Origin: Sambucus nigra | Taxonomy: Eukaryota > Streptophyta > Magnoliopsida > Dipsacales > Adoxaceae | Assembly: GCA_949130495.1 (NCBI GenBank) | Contig: OX422218.1 | Span: 40,246,651 to 40,310,650, forward strand | DNA: 64,000 nt | Direction: 5' to 3' | Shown: piece by piece, positions 24,286 to 35,207 of the stretch | How positions within the stretch are numbered: the stretch's first letter is position 1 | How the letters are laid out: each line of letters begins with the position of its first letter | The notes under the pieces: generated by a model | Database searches by the model: none | What the model was told of the DNA's origin: nothing | What the model saw: only the letters and a program-made list of their open reading frames with translations | Program-made: the position numbers and the translations under genes

Positions 24286-26665
24286 ATCTTTAATTCAAAG
24301 AATTAAATTTCAATGTTCCCCTTAAAAAAATGATTGAATGAGAGATTTTATTTTTATTTTTTTAAATTTATAACAAGATAAAGTCGAAACATTCTTTGGG
24401 TCCGGGAATGTTGGTCCTCTCCAGCGGCACTAATTAATTACAATTTTTTTTCATTAGTTAAAAAAACTGTTTAATAGATATTTTTATTAATAAACATAGC
24501 TTTTAAAATTTATGAAAAAATATTTTTTTCTTAATTTTAATTAAAAGTTTTTAATTTTAATGAAAAAATGTTTTTTTCAACAAAAAATTGTTTTTTTTTG
24601 TATTAAAAAACTATTTTATATCCACAAAATAATGCAAAACTAGAAAAAAAAAAAAGAAAAAGAAAAAGAAAAAGAAAGCCCAAATCCGGTCGCCAAGCGG
24701 GCTACAAGGCGGTACATATAAACTTTCCCTTATATAAATACAAGAAATGTCTTCATTTTAAAAAGTGAGTGAAAAAATGGTTTTAAATACTTTATATTCA
24801 TAATCGAGTCGGACAGAGTATAAAAAAATATCGTATCGAGGGACACGCATATTGAGAGATCGTTTCATTTCGGGAGATAGACTCTCATTGTTTGTTATTG
24901 TAACTCAAGATATGAACAGGTTTGAGTAGCCATGTGTCTTCAATAGATATATCTTACGGATTTGAGTACGTGTGATGAACCAACTCATTTGAATGCCTAT
25001 CATGAATTTTTTGACTGCCAAAACTCCAATGATACACCTGATAAATCGAATACCTCATCCAACACTATTTCCACAATACTAATTTTACAACTCACATGAC
25101 GAAACCACAAACACTATTGTCCCGGTTTTTTTTTCTTCAACTAAACTCACATGCTTCACAACATTAGCATTCACTGTTTCATATATCTTCCACACATGCC
25201 AAGCCAAAATCGTCATCCACTACTATTTATAACTAAGAAATTTTGGACATAGTCAAATTCGTAAGTTATATCTATTTAAGACTCATGGGTATGATTTTGG
25301 GTTGAATTCTTGTTGACTGTTGTTTTTTTATATAACTTAACACAATATTATAAAGTACTTAAAATGTTCTGATAAGTTTACACTTTAATATGTTGTCGAA
25401 TATCTCCTCAATTATTTTACTAGTGAAATGAAAAAAAAAAAATTGCATCTAATAATTACAACTAGGAATTTGGTTATAAATCGTTAGTATCTGTGTAAAT
25501 GGGACCAACGATAAAATGAATTAATTAAAAGAATTAAATTTCAATGTTCCCCTTAAAAAAAAGATTGCATGAGAGATTTTTTTTTTTTTTTTTTTAATTT
25601 ATAACAAGATAAAGTCGAAACATTATTTGGGTCCGGGAATGTTGGTCCGCTCCAGCGGCACTAATTAATTGCAGTTTGTTTTCATTAGTTAAAAAAACTA
25701 TGTAATAGATTTTTTTATTAATAAACATAGCTTTTATTATTTATGAAAAAACAGTTTTTTTGTATTGAAAACTATTTTATATCCACAAAATAATGCAAAA
25801 CTTGAAAAAAAAGAAAAAGAAAAAGAAAGCCCAAATGCGGTCGCCAAGCGGGCTACAAGGCGGTACATATAAACTTTCCCTTATGAAAAAACTAGAAATT
25901 TCTTCATTTTAAAAAGTGAGTGAAAAAATGGTTTTAAATACTTTATATTCATAATCGAGTCGGACAGAGTATCAAAAAATATCGGATTGAGGGACACGCA
26001 TATTGAGAGATCGTTTCATTTCGGGAGATAGACTCTCATTGTTTGTTATTGTAACTCACGATATGAGCATGTATGAGTAGCCATGAGTCTTCAATAGATA
26101 TATCTTACGAATTTGAGTACGTGTAATGAACCAACTCATTTGAATGCCTATCATGAATTTTTTTACTGCCAAAACTCCAATGATACACCTGATAATTTGA
26201 ATACCTGATCCAACACTATTTCCACAATACAAATTTTACAACTCACATGATGAAACCACAAACACTATTTTCCCGGTTTTATTTTCTTCAACTAAACTCA
26301 CATGCTTCACAACATTAGCATTCACTGTTTCATATATCTTCCACACATGCCAAGCCAAAATCGTCATCCACTACTATTTATAACTAAGAAATTTTGGACA
26401 TAGTCAAATTCGTAAGTTATATCTATTTAAGACTCATGGGTATGATTTTGGGTTGAATTCTTGTTGACTGTTGTTTTTTTATATAACTTAACACAATATT
26501 ATAAAGTACTTAAAATGTTCTGATAAGTTTACACTTTAATATGTTGTCGAATATCTCCTAAATTATTTTACTAGTCAAATGAAAAAAAAAAATTTGCATC
26601 TAATAATTACAACTAGGAATTAGGTTATAAATCTTTAGTATATGTGTAAATGGTACCAATGATAA
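24286..26665. repeat. 1.2 kb unit block inserted in a LINE
   Basis: A partial unit (24286-24614), a whole unit (24615-25775) and a truncated unit (25776 to about 26665), clearly of the same family as at 8889-15703. No copia-like element is present here, so this block represents the array without it. A pure A/G stretch at 24640-24675 varies between units. Confidence 0.85.
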
Positions 26666-28040
26666 AATTTGATATGTGTAAATTCAATCCATGACTGATT
26701 AAATTTGATATATCCTCTAGAGCTGGCATTTCATCTTCAGAAATTGAATTGTTATTCTCACTATTGACACTATCACAATAATCCACTATTTTAGATGCCA
26801 ATATAATTGATGATACCACGTCCACTATATGATTCAGTATCACTATTTTCCCCACGCTACCTGATTTAGAGTTTATGCCATGTGCATTAGTTATGGTATC
26901 ATATTGAACAAGGCTTTTTTCAACCGGATTCTTTGGGGTATGCTCCTTATTATTTGGTAAATCTTTAGAAGTCAAATTGTTATGATCCACATGTGGAGTT
27001 GAGGTGTAATTTAATCTACCTAACTGTACGTGATTTACCTGTTGAACAGGTGGATCCAATTTTTTTCCATTATTCACCACGTGGACAGTTGGAGCTTCTT
27101 AACTTAAGGATATATAGGCACCTGCATCATTAGCCCTATCATCTAACCCAAAATTCTCTCAGGTAGAGATATTTTTGCCTACAAACTCTTTTTCCGTCTC
27201 ATTATTCAAGTGAGTTCCATTTTTTTCGAAAAAATGAAAATGTTTTTTCGTACCTTGGTTAGAAACTCTTTGAGGTTTCCCTGATCCATGATGGGATTTA
27301 TGCTTGACATTTTTACAATTTGAAATTGCGTGTCCAACACTTCCACCATAATGAAAAGAAGGTGGGGTATCCACAAAGGAAACTTTTATTGGAATTTTCT
27401 CATTTTCAACTTCAACCACCACAACAGTAGGAAGATTGAAAGAAAAATCAACTTCAATAAGAACCCTAACATATAAACCATACTTTTGGTTAATTGTAGA
27501 TGAGTCGTTTCGAATGGGGATCGCAATGCAGCGAGCAATTTCCAAAAATAATCTCTGGTGCCAAAAAATTCCTGGTAAATCCAAAAATCGAACCCAAACG
27601 TGGACATATGTGGAAACAAAAGATGAGGGGTTAAAGTTTGGACACCTATGAATAATTTTGAATTTTTTTTCTTCTAATTTTAAGGGTCCAGGCATCCTTC
27701 CCCTTGAAAGATCTTCTAGAGAATCAATGTAAATAGTATAATATCCTTTACCTTTGGGAGTAAGCTTCAATGGTTTTGTGGCAGCCCTGTTTTTGAGGTA
27801 ATTTTCTTCAACTCCTCTATAGTTGGAACATGCTTGCCCTTCTCTAAAATCAACCTTCCCAACAATCTAGATTTAAAAGATCGAAGTGACTCTGTGTAAA
27901 CATTTTCTGAGATCTTAATAACAGGAGTGTCATGATGATAGTGGGGTTGAGGTAGATCGTGAAAGTAAGAAGACATATGTGAGGTTCCATGATGATAGTG
28001 GGGTTGAGGTAGATCGAGAATGCTCGCAGAGGGTGCCCCT
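26666..28040 (-). pseudogene. LINE ORF1 with DUF4283 and broken zinc knuckle
   Basis: Reads leftward from about 28040. 28054-27767 holds FKSRLLGRLILEKGKHVPT-type text, the start of DUF4283. The frame then shifts by one at 27767-27770 and continues to 27159 with KLTPKGKGYYTIYIDS, IHRCPNFNPSSF, VWVRFLDLPGIFWHQR and YVRVLIEVDFS. The knuckle normally reads C-x2-C-x4-H-x4-C; here it is YGGSVGHAISNC with the first cysteines lost. 27080-26625 gives the ORF1 tail. ORF1 proteins of this class bind the LINE RNA. A copy of 33897-35207. A 30-bp segment (CCATGATGATAGTGGGGTTG and on) is duplicated at about 27930-28018. Confidence 0.82.
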
Positions 28041-28182
28041 CTGCTGATAATCAATGAGAAAATTCTATTATTTATTTATTTATTTATGTAGATCCAGCTT
28101 TGGGAAAGTCTTTCTCGATGTTCCCATCCACAGCATCACTGGGGAGATCCGGCCCTGGAGGAATCTTTCCTGGAGATTAAAA

Positions 28183-28235
<53 letters not shown>

Positions 28236-28729
28236 CTAACAACTCGAATACTTTAAACAAAGGTTAATTAAAAATATATGTTTTTATTCTTAAAAAACGA
28301 AAACAAACTTCAAAAACTTGTATTATTTTTTTTTTCAACATAAAGCTTTACATTAGCCGAAAACAGACTGGGTAATTTATGAAAATTGAAAATTTGATAA
28401 AATGAAGAATAGTGAATGGAAAATAAAAGGAAAATTATATATAAATTAGAAATTCAGAAGATAAAAAAGACAGGTTATATAACAACAGTTTGAAATAGTT
28501 TTTGTCAAATGAAAACTGACTTAAAAAAAATCTAATATTTTTCAATAAACAGCCTAACGTTTAATGAGGACACATGAGAGAATTGTACTTGTTATATTAT
28601 AATAAAAAGGTTAAACAAATCAATTATTCACAATGGGTTTTTTTCAACTTTACAAACTGTTTTAGCTATTACAAAGTATATTTAATGTTTTAGCCTTGGT
28701 TGGATAAGTTTATGTTTCACAGTATCCTC
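28041..28729. other. Intergenic DNA with (TA)n tract
   Basis: 28186-28233 is an uninterrupted TA microsatellite. 28080-28170 is less A+T-rich and of unknown origin. The rest is A+T-rich sequence upstream of the peptide gene with no repeat partner noticed in the window, so it may be the gene's native promoter region. Confidence 0.55.
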
Positions 28730-28737
28730 TATAAATA
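28730..28737 (+). promoter_or_regulatory. TATA box of the peptide gene
   Basis: TATAAATA lies 53 bp before the ATG at 28791, within CCTCTATAAATACGA. The spacing suits transcription starting near 28760 with a short A-rich leader (AACAAACACTCAAATAAAAG). Confidence 0.65.
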
Positions 28738-28790
28738 CGACATGAGGGAGAGCCTTTAGGATACAACAAACACTCAAATAAAAGAAAGAT

Positions 28791-29255
28791 ATGGAAATGA
28801 AGAAGGTTTTTTTCATGACAATGTTGGTAGCTGTGGTGTTTGTGGCAAACATTGGCACGTCCACTGCCAATTCGGTTGTCAACAACCGTAAGATGATGGA
28901 CTCCGACATTCTGCTCAGTGTTTATAGTTCCCTTGGTCAATGCTGGGGTAAAGGATGCGCTCCTTGGAGCCCCTGCCAATCCGGTTGCACTTGCGTGGGA
29001 GCGGCTGGTGTGTTGGGTGCCTGTGTGGGTCCGTTAGATGGACCGGGCAACAAAATTATCTCCACCACTGATAATTCTGTTGCTAACAACCATAAATTGT
29101 TAGACACCGCCATTCTCCCCAACGTTGATAGTTCCCTTGGTCAATGCATTGGTAAATTTTGCGCACCTTGGAGCCCTTGCCAAAGCGGTTGTGTTTGCGT
29201 CGGACCTGTTGGTTTTGGTGCATGTGTGGGTCCGTCAGTTGGAATGAGAAACTAG
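28791..29255 (+). CDS. Secreted two-module cysteine-rich (knottin-like) peptide precursor
   Basis: An intronless 154-residue ORF. Residues 1-26 form a signal peptide with a hydrophobic core (VFFMTMLVAVVFVA) ending at TSTA. Two homologous modules follow, each a spacer (NSVVNNRKMMDSD or NSVANNHKLLDTA, then SSLGQ) and a six-cysteine domain. Cysteines are at 51, 56, 62, 66, 68, 78 and 119, 124, 130, 134, 136, 145, i.e. C-x4-C-x5-C-x3-C-x-C-x8/9-C, with CAPWSPCQSGC in both. Six cysteines with a central C-x-C resemble the knottin frame of legume albumin-1/PA1b peptides, with shorter loops; homology is not proven. It probably enters the secretory pathway and may be cut into two peptides. A TATA box and the lack of lesions suggest a living gene. 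Its role (defence, signalling or storage) is unknown. Confidence 0.8.
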   Translation: MEMKKVFFMTMLVAVVFVANIGTSTANSVVNNRKMMDSDILLSVYSSLGQCWGKGCAPWSPCQSGCTCVGAAGVLGACVGPLDGPGNKIISTTDNSVANNHKLLDTAILPNVDSSLGQCIGKFCAPWSPCQSGCVCVGPVGFGACVGPSVGMRN

Positions 29256-30104
29256 CTTTCCAGTTACATCTACATATACATATATATTATGTATATGTGT
29301 GTGTGGGATTGTATGAAATAAGCTCAACCTAGTGTTCAAAGGGCATCTACATCCATGTATGTTAAGTTATTGATCAATGGAAATTATGTTCGAAAATATT
29401 GTGTTTTTAAAAAATTAAATAATATGACCAAATTAATATTTTGCCTAACATTGAGCCATTTTAAAAGTAGGATTCACACATTAAATGTGGTGGAACCCAG
29501 TACGTACGTGTTGCCTGAAGCAAGACGAGTGACATGATACTCATTTGTTAGAAAAGGAATACTCATTAATAAGAAATTTAGATTCAAAGTGACCCATATT
29601 AGGAATTTGATTTAACTTTCTGAGACGAATTTTCTGAATTGTCGCTTAATAAGCTATTGCTTTTCAAAAACGTCCCTAAAGGTCATTATTGTTCACCATA
29701 GTCGTGGCTATTCATGAAAAGCATCTTTAAAGTGAATGTTAAGAAAAATGATGTGCATATATATATACATGTCATTTTTACAACTGAGAAGTCATTTTTT
29801 TTTATAAAGTCTCTAAAGGCTTGTACACTGTGGATTTTTTTTTATTTGTCTAATACTGTCATATGAATAATATATGTAATCTTTTGTTAGATAAATAATA
29901 TAAATTGGGCCAGAGATAAGACCATGAAAGTGAACTGGTTTGTGGAAAAATGTGAACTTTAAAATCAAATGTTAAATCCATTTATTTGCCAGACATCATC
30001 TGGCATCACAATCACTTCAGTTATCCACAAACTCTTGCGATCTTTATTCAAATATTTCTGCCAACTATCCCAATTTTTTTATACAAATGATTAGCCGTTT
30101 CAAC
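29256..30104. other. 3' flank of the peptide gene, no second gene seen
   Basis: A weak polyadenylation-like AATAAG lies at 29317-29322. The rest is A+T-rich sequence without a supported ORF or repeat partner in the window. Confidence 0.5.
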
Positions 30105-30830
30105 CCACTCTTGTGATCTTTCGGGATTACCATGGGTATTCAATTTTACACGGACTTCACATGGGTATCCACGTTGGTATTTCCATATTTTAACAGGAAG
30201 CAATTATCATTGTTCTTATATATTTGCAAATTTTTACGGATACAAAACTGAGTTGGGCAGTTTTAAATGGTCAACTGGGTCTTGCAGATGAGTGTTCTTT
30301 TGTACTTCTTTAACCACAACATTAGAATAAGAGAATCACTCCACACTTAAGCACATGTAAAAAGCTACCAAGAGTCCCAGTTTTTTCCTCTAAAATCACT
30401 CAATTATAACTGTTTTTAAATTTTTGAGAATTTTGCCGGATATAAAACTGAATTGCGCTGCTGACCGAGAACTGCATGAAGTTTAAAATAGTCTATTGGG
30501 TATTGCAGATTGCTATTCTTTTGAACTTCTTCAACAACAACATTAGAATAAGAGAATCACTTGCTACTTACTATCATAGAAAGTAACTTCTTAATCGGGT
30601 TGTGTGGCATTTTCATTGTGTATTGTTCGTATTCGCTAAGAAAAAAAGATCTTCCATCAGATCAAGTTGTGTTGTCTCACTTTGATTTTATAGTGTTGGT
30701 GATTGGTAAACAAATAAGATTTAGTTTCATGCCGCGCTTTCAATCGATTTTGTGTATGTGTGGTAAGAAAATAAGATTTCATGTCACGTTAGATAAAACA
30801 TAATTATCGCGGGAAGTAAATAAAAAGCAT
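30105..30830. repeat. Direct repeat copy 1 (~0.7 kb)
   Basis: Matches 32441-33150, including CTTTCGGGATT, CTTGCAGATGAGTGTTCTTT, GAATAAGAGAATCACTCCAC and AAGCACATG. Each copy itself contains two related ~240 bp sub-blocks, both built around GATA-AAAACTGA...CTTGCAGAT...AGAGAATCACT. No coding function is seen. Confidence 0.75.
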
Positions 30831-30839
30831 CCAAAAAAT

Positions 30840-31430
30840 TCAACTTGAGTCCATTATAAGATGTTTTTTTTAATATAATTTTACAAATAACGCTAAAAAG
30901 ATGTTATTAACTTTATACAAAGTCGTTATTAACTTTATACAAATGATTATATGTTTTTTTAAATAACGCCAAAAAGATTTTTTTTGATATATAAATTGTT
31001 TTATGTATAACATACAGGTTTTATCGTTATTTAAAATAAATGTTTAAAAAGTTAATAACATTATTATTCATAAAAAATACTTTATTTTCATTTTTTTCGG
31101 TTTTTTTTCCATTGAACAAAATAAAAACGTTTTCATTTACAATAATATTTTGTTATATATATATGTATAAATAACTAATAAAAAAAGAGATTTTTTTTTC
31201 AAAATCTATAAATGAACATTAAAAAACTGTTCTTTTTAGTTTTATAACCTTTTTTTAAAATATAAAAACAACTTTAAAAAAATTTACTTGGATAAAAAAG
31301 GGAACTTTTTTTTTATATACAAACAGTTTTTTAATGCAAAGAGTTTATTGGTATGATTTTTTGATACATACATGTGTATAGTTAGTTGGACACATTAATA
31401 AGAGAGAGAGTATAGTTAGTTAGACACATT

Positions 31431-31480
<50 letters not shown>

Positions 31481-31560
31481 TTTTTGTTAAATGACACTTG
31501 GATTTCAACGATTGAGAGACATCAAAAGATGATGTCTTTGACAACATCAAAATTTTTTCC
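30840..31560. mobile_element. Half-deleted copy of the foldback MULE-type element
   Basis: 30950-31560 corresponds to 1380-1959, the right arm, ending AAATTTTTTCC followed by CCATAACAC (31561-31569). The left arm and left target copy are gone. An (AG)22 tract lies at 31435-31478 where the first copy has only short GA runs. Confidence 0.8.
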
Positions 31561-32440
31561 CCATAACACCTGTTGGTCTATTCACAATTTAGTAGGTGTC
31601 GACACCAAATTTTCTTTGTTCAAAGTAATGGACTTCCAATTAGCATGGTACATATGATAACACCAATTAAAAATATTTAATAAATATTTTTTTAATAGTA
31701 AATGCAGTTACATACTCATCATATTATAATGTGTCAGTTTGATGGAATATTTTTTTAAACAAATTAGACTAGTAGTTTGGACTCGCATAAACAAAAAATA
31801 CGGTGTCATTTTAAACAAAAAATCACAATATCATGTTAACACAATATTATAAAGTTCATAAATTGTTCGGATTCCTTTACTTTTTAATATGTTGTAAAAA
31901 TTTTAAAAAGATTACGATGGAGTAAGCATGTGTCAAGTATGTCCTAAATTTTTTCCAAGAGTCAAATGAATTTTTTTTTTTTTGCATCTAATAGTTACAA
32001 CTAGGAATTAGGTTATAAATATTAAGCATATGTGTAAATGGGACCAATGAGAAAATGAATTGGATTAAAAAAAATTATTTTTCAATGTTTCCCATAAAAA
32101 ACAGGGTGTATTATTTTTCATTACAAAAACAATTAAATTTAAAGGCACGTATGAGAGAATTTTTTATTTTTTTAATTTACAAAAAGACAAATTCAAAACA
32201 TTATTTTTCTATCAACAATATGGTACGCGTGGATACCCACGTGACTTTCTTCAAGCAACCTAGTGGAATATCAATAAGCTTGGTACAAATGATAACACTA
32301 TAATATGGGAGAAGACCTTTCACGTGGCATAATAATGTTGTGTCTTTTTTCAAAATTTTAATATATATATATATATATATTCAGAACTTGAACAAAAGAT
32401 TATATATTGCAACATGTAAGGCCATGATATCCACAAAATC
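31561..32440. other. Duplicated flank plus diverged 1.2 kb unit segment
   Basis: 31561-31948 matches 1960-2358. About 31800-32210 is a diverged relative of an inner part of the 1.2 kb unit (TTTTGCATCTAATA-TTACAACTAGG, GTAAATGGGACCAATGAGAA). The foldback element therefore inserted into an old, non-tandem relative of the unit. Confidence 0.6.
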
Positions 32441-33150
32441 TTCTCATCTTTCGGGATTCACATGGGTATCCACATGGGTAGTTCAAGTGGAAGCAATTAT
32501 CGTTGATATTAGATATTGTTCCTAAATATTTGCAATTTTTTGCTGATACAAAAATGAGTTGCGCAGTTATAAATGGTCTACTGGGTCTTGCAGATGAGTG
32601 TTCTTTTCTACTTCTTTAAGCACAACATTGGAATAAGAGAATCACTCCACACTTAAGCACATGTGAAAAGCTACCAAGAGTCCCAGTTTTTTCCTCTCAA
32701 GTCACTTATAACTACTCTTAAATTTTTGCAAATTTTGCGAGATATAAAACTGAGTTGCGATGCTGACCGGAGAACTGCGTGAAGTTTAAAATAGCCTCTG
32801 GGGTCTTGCAGATTGCTATTCGTTTGAACTTCTTTAACCATAGCAATAGAAGAAGAGAATCACTTGCTTCATACGTTCTTAGTAAATAAGTTCTTAGTCG
32901 GGTTGTGTCGCATTTTCATTGTGTATTGTTCGTATTTGGTAACAACAAAAATATCTTTAATCGGATCAAGTAGTGTTGTGTCACTTTGATTTGATAGTGC
33001 TCGTGATTGGGAACCAAATAAGATTTAGTTTCATGTCGCGCTTTCATTCGATTTTGTTCATGTGTGGTAAAAAAAAATAAGATTTCATGTCACGCTCGCA
33101 AAAAAATAATTATCGCGGGATGTAAATAAAAAGAATGCAAAAAATTCAAC
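32441..33150. repeat. Direct repeat copy 2 (~0.7 kb)
   Basis: Partner of 30105-30830. The pair brackets the foldback remnant and its flank. Confidence 0.75.
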
Positions 33151-33540
33151 TCGCGGTGATTCTATGGCGTATTTTTTTAATATTATTTTACTTCTTATAA
33201 ATTAGGTTTCGTAAATTTAAATTATAGGGTGAAAGTGTTATATATATTATGTCTTATAAACACTTCTAAGTTTAATTTTAATGCACATTCTTATGTGTGT
33301 AAATGTTTATAAATGGTGAATGGCTATTCTATTATGCACGTGGTTGCAACTTTTTACTTCTTCACATTTTTCCTCATTCTATTCGGTCAGACCTTTAGCC
33401 ATCGGGCCAAGGCAAAATAGGGTGTTCAAAGTATCATTATAAGAAATGACGGTGTCCTTTTCACAGTTATTATAATATTAGGTTATGATCGCCTTTATTT
33501 TTCAAAGGAGAAAAATTATTAATATCCAAATCGGAGAAAA
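33151..33540. other. A+T-rich DNA, no gene seen
   Basis: No recognisable motif or duplicate before the LINE starts at 33541. Confidence 0.4.
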
Positions 33541-35207
33541 AGCCTCTCCTAGTGGCTCTTACAAGCGGTAAAGAAAAAATAAATAACACTAAAATTTACA
33601 AGATCTTGTACGAGAAAAAGAAGACCTTAAATTATATTTAAGTGCCAATTTCTCCTCATGAGTTAAGGTCGAAAACTCCACTAAATAATTCTTGATTCTT
33701 TTCTTTTGAGAGTTATAGTCCACCAAGTCATCTTCAGTGTTGCCTAGGATATCGAATGAATTGCTATCTTGTGTTTGAAAATGTATGTTTCTGCCTTTTT
33801 TAATAATTGAATCTTTAATAAAAGCCCTAGCTTTGGCGGAATTAGGACTCAGGCTGAATTAGGACTCATTCCTAAATCAAATTTGGGGAGCTCTACTTAT
33901 AAATTCAATCCATGACTAATTAAATTTGATATATCCTCTAGAGCTGGCATTTCATCTTCAGAAATTGAATTATTATTCTCACTATTGACACTATCACAAT
34001 AATCCACTATTTTAGATGCCAATATAATTGATGATACCACGTCGACTATACGATTCGGTATCACTATTTTCCACACGCTACCTGATTTAGAGTTTATGCC
34101 ATGTGCATTAGTTATGGTATCATACTGAACAAGGCTTGTTTCAACCGGATTCTTGGGGGTATGCTCCATATTATTTGGTAAATCTTTAGAAGTCAAATTG
34201 TATGAGCCACATGTGGAGTTGAGGTGTAATTTAATCTAGCTAACTGTACGTGATTTTCCTGCTGAACAGGTGGATCCAATTTTTTTCCATTATTCACCAC
34301 GTGTACAGTTGGAGCTTCTTAACTTAAGGATATATAGGCACCTGCATCATTAGCCCTAGCATCTAACCCAAAATTCTCTCAGGTAGAGATATGTTTGCCT
34401 ACAAACTCTTTTTCCATCTCATTATTCAAGTGAGTTCCATTTTTTTCGAAAAAATGAAAATGTTTTTTCGTACCTTGGTTAGAAATTCTTTGAGGTTTCC
34501 CTGATCCATGATGGGATTTATGCTTGACATTTTTACAATTTGAAATTGCGTGTCCAACACTTCCACCATAATCACAAAAAGGTGGGGTATCCACAAAGGA
34601 AACTTTTATTGGAATTTTCTCATTTTCAACTTCAACCACCACAACAGTAGGAAGATTGAAAGAAAAATCAACTTCAATAAGAACCCTAACATATAAACCA
34701 TACTTTTGGTTAATTGTAGATGAGTCGTTTCGAATGGGGATCGCAATGCTGCGAGCCATTTCCAATAATAATCTCTGGTGCCAAAAAACTCCAGGTAAAT
34801 CCAAAAATTGAACCCAAACATGGACATATGAGGAAACAAAAGATGAGGGGTTAAAGTTTGGACACCTATGAATAATTTTGAAAAAACAAATTTCTAATTT
34901 TAAGGGGCCAGGCACCCTTGTCCTTGAAAGATCTTCTTGAGAATCAATGTAAATAGTATAATATCCTTTACCTTTGGGAGTAAGCTTCAATGGATTTTGT
35001 GGCAGCCCTGTTTTTTAGGTAATTTTCTTCAACTCCTCTGTAGTAGGAACATGCTTGCCCTTCTCTAAAATCAACCTTCCCAACAATCTAGATTTCAAAG
35101 ATCGAAGTAACTCTGTGTAAACAATTTCTGAGATCTTAATAACAGGAGTGTCATGATAATAGTCGGGATGAGGTATATCGTGAAAGTAAGAAGACATCTG
35201 TGAGGTT
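33541..35207 (-). pseudogene. LINE ORF1 (DUF4283), uninterrupted copy
   Basis: Reads leftward. 35197-35015 holds KSRLLGRLILEKGKHVPT, the DUF4283 start; a shift follows and 34990-34379 continues with KLTPKGKGYYTIYIDSQEDL, the CPNFNPSSF block and a knuckle CDYGGSVGHAISNC, where the second cysteine is glycine. 34196-33897 is the acidic tail. A spacer with a short deletion at 34200 separates the last two parts. It shows what the split copy at 23641-28040 looked like before units entered it. Its 5' end meets the plus-strand LINE at 35207/35208 head to head. ORF2 is absent. Confidence 0.82.

Noticed and set aside
28080..28239. 61-codon plus-strand ORF
   Set aside because: Its tail is encoded by the (TA)n microsatellite, and the rest has no recognisable motif or second copy.
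28791..29255. Cyclotide precursor
   Set aside because: Loop spacings and residues do not match cyclotides (no C-x3-C-x4-C frame and no cyclisation Asn/Gly arrangement). The frame is nearer to albumin-1-type knottins, and even that is tentative.
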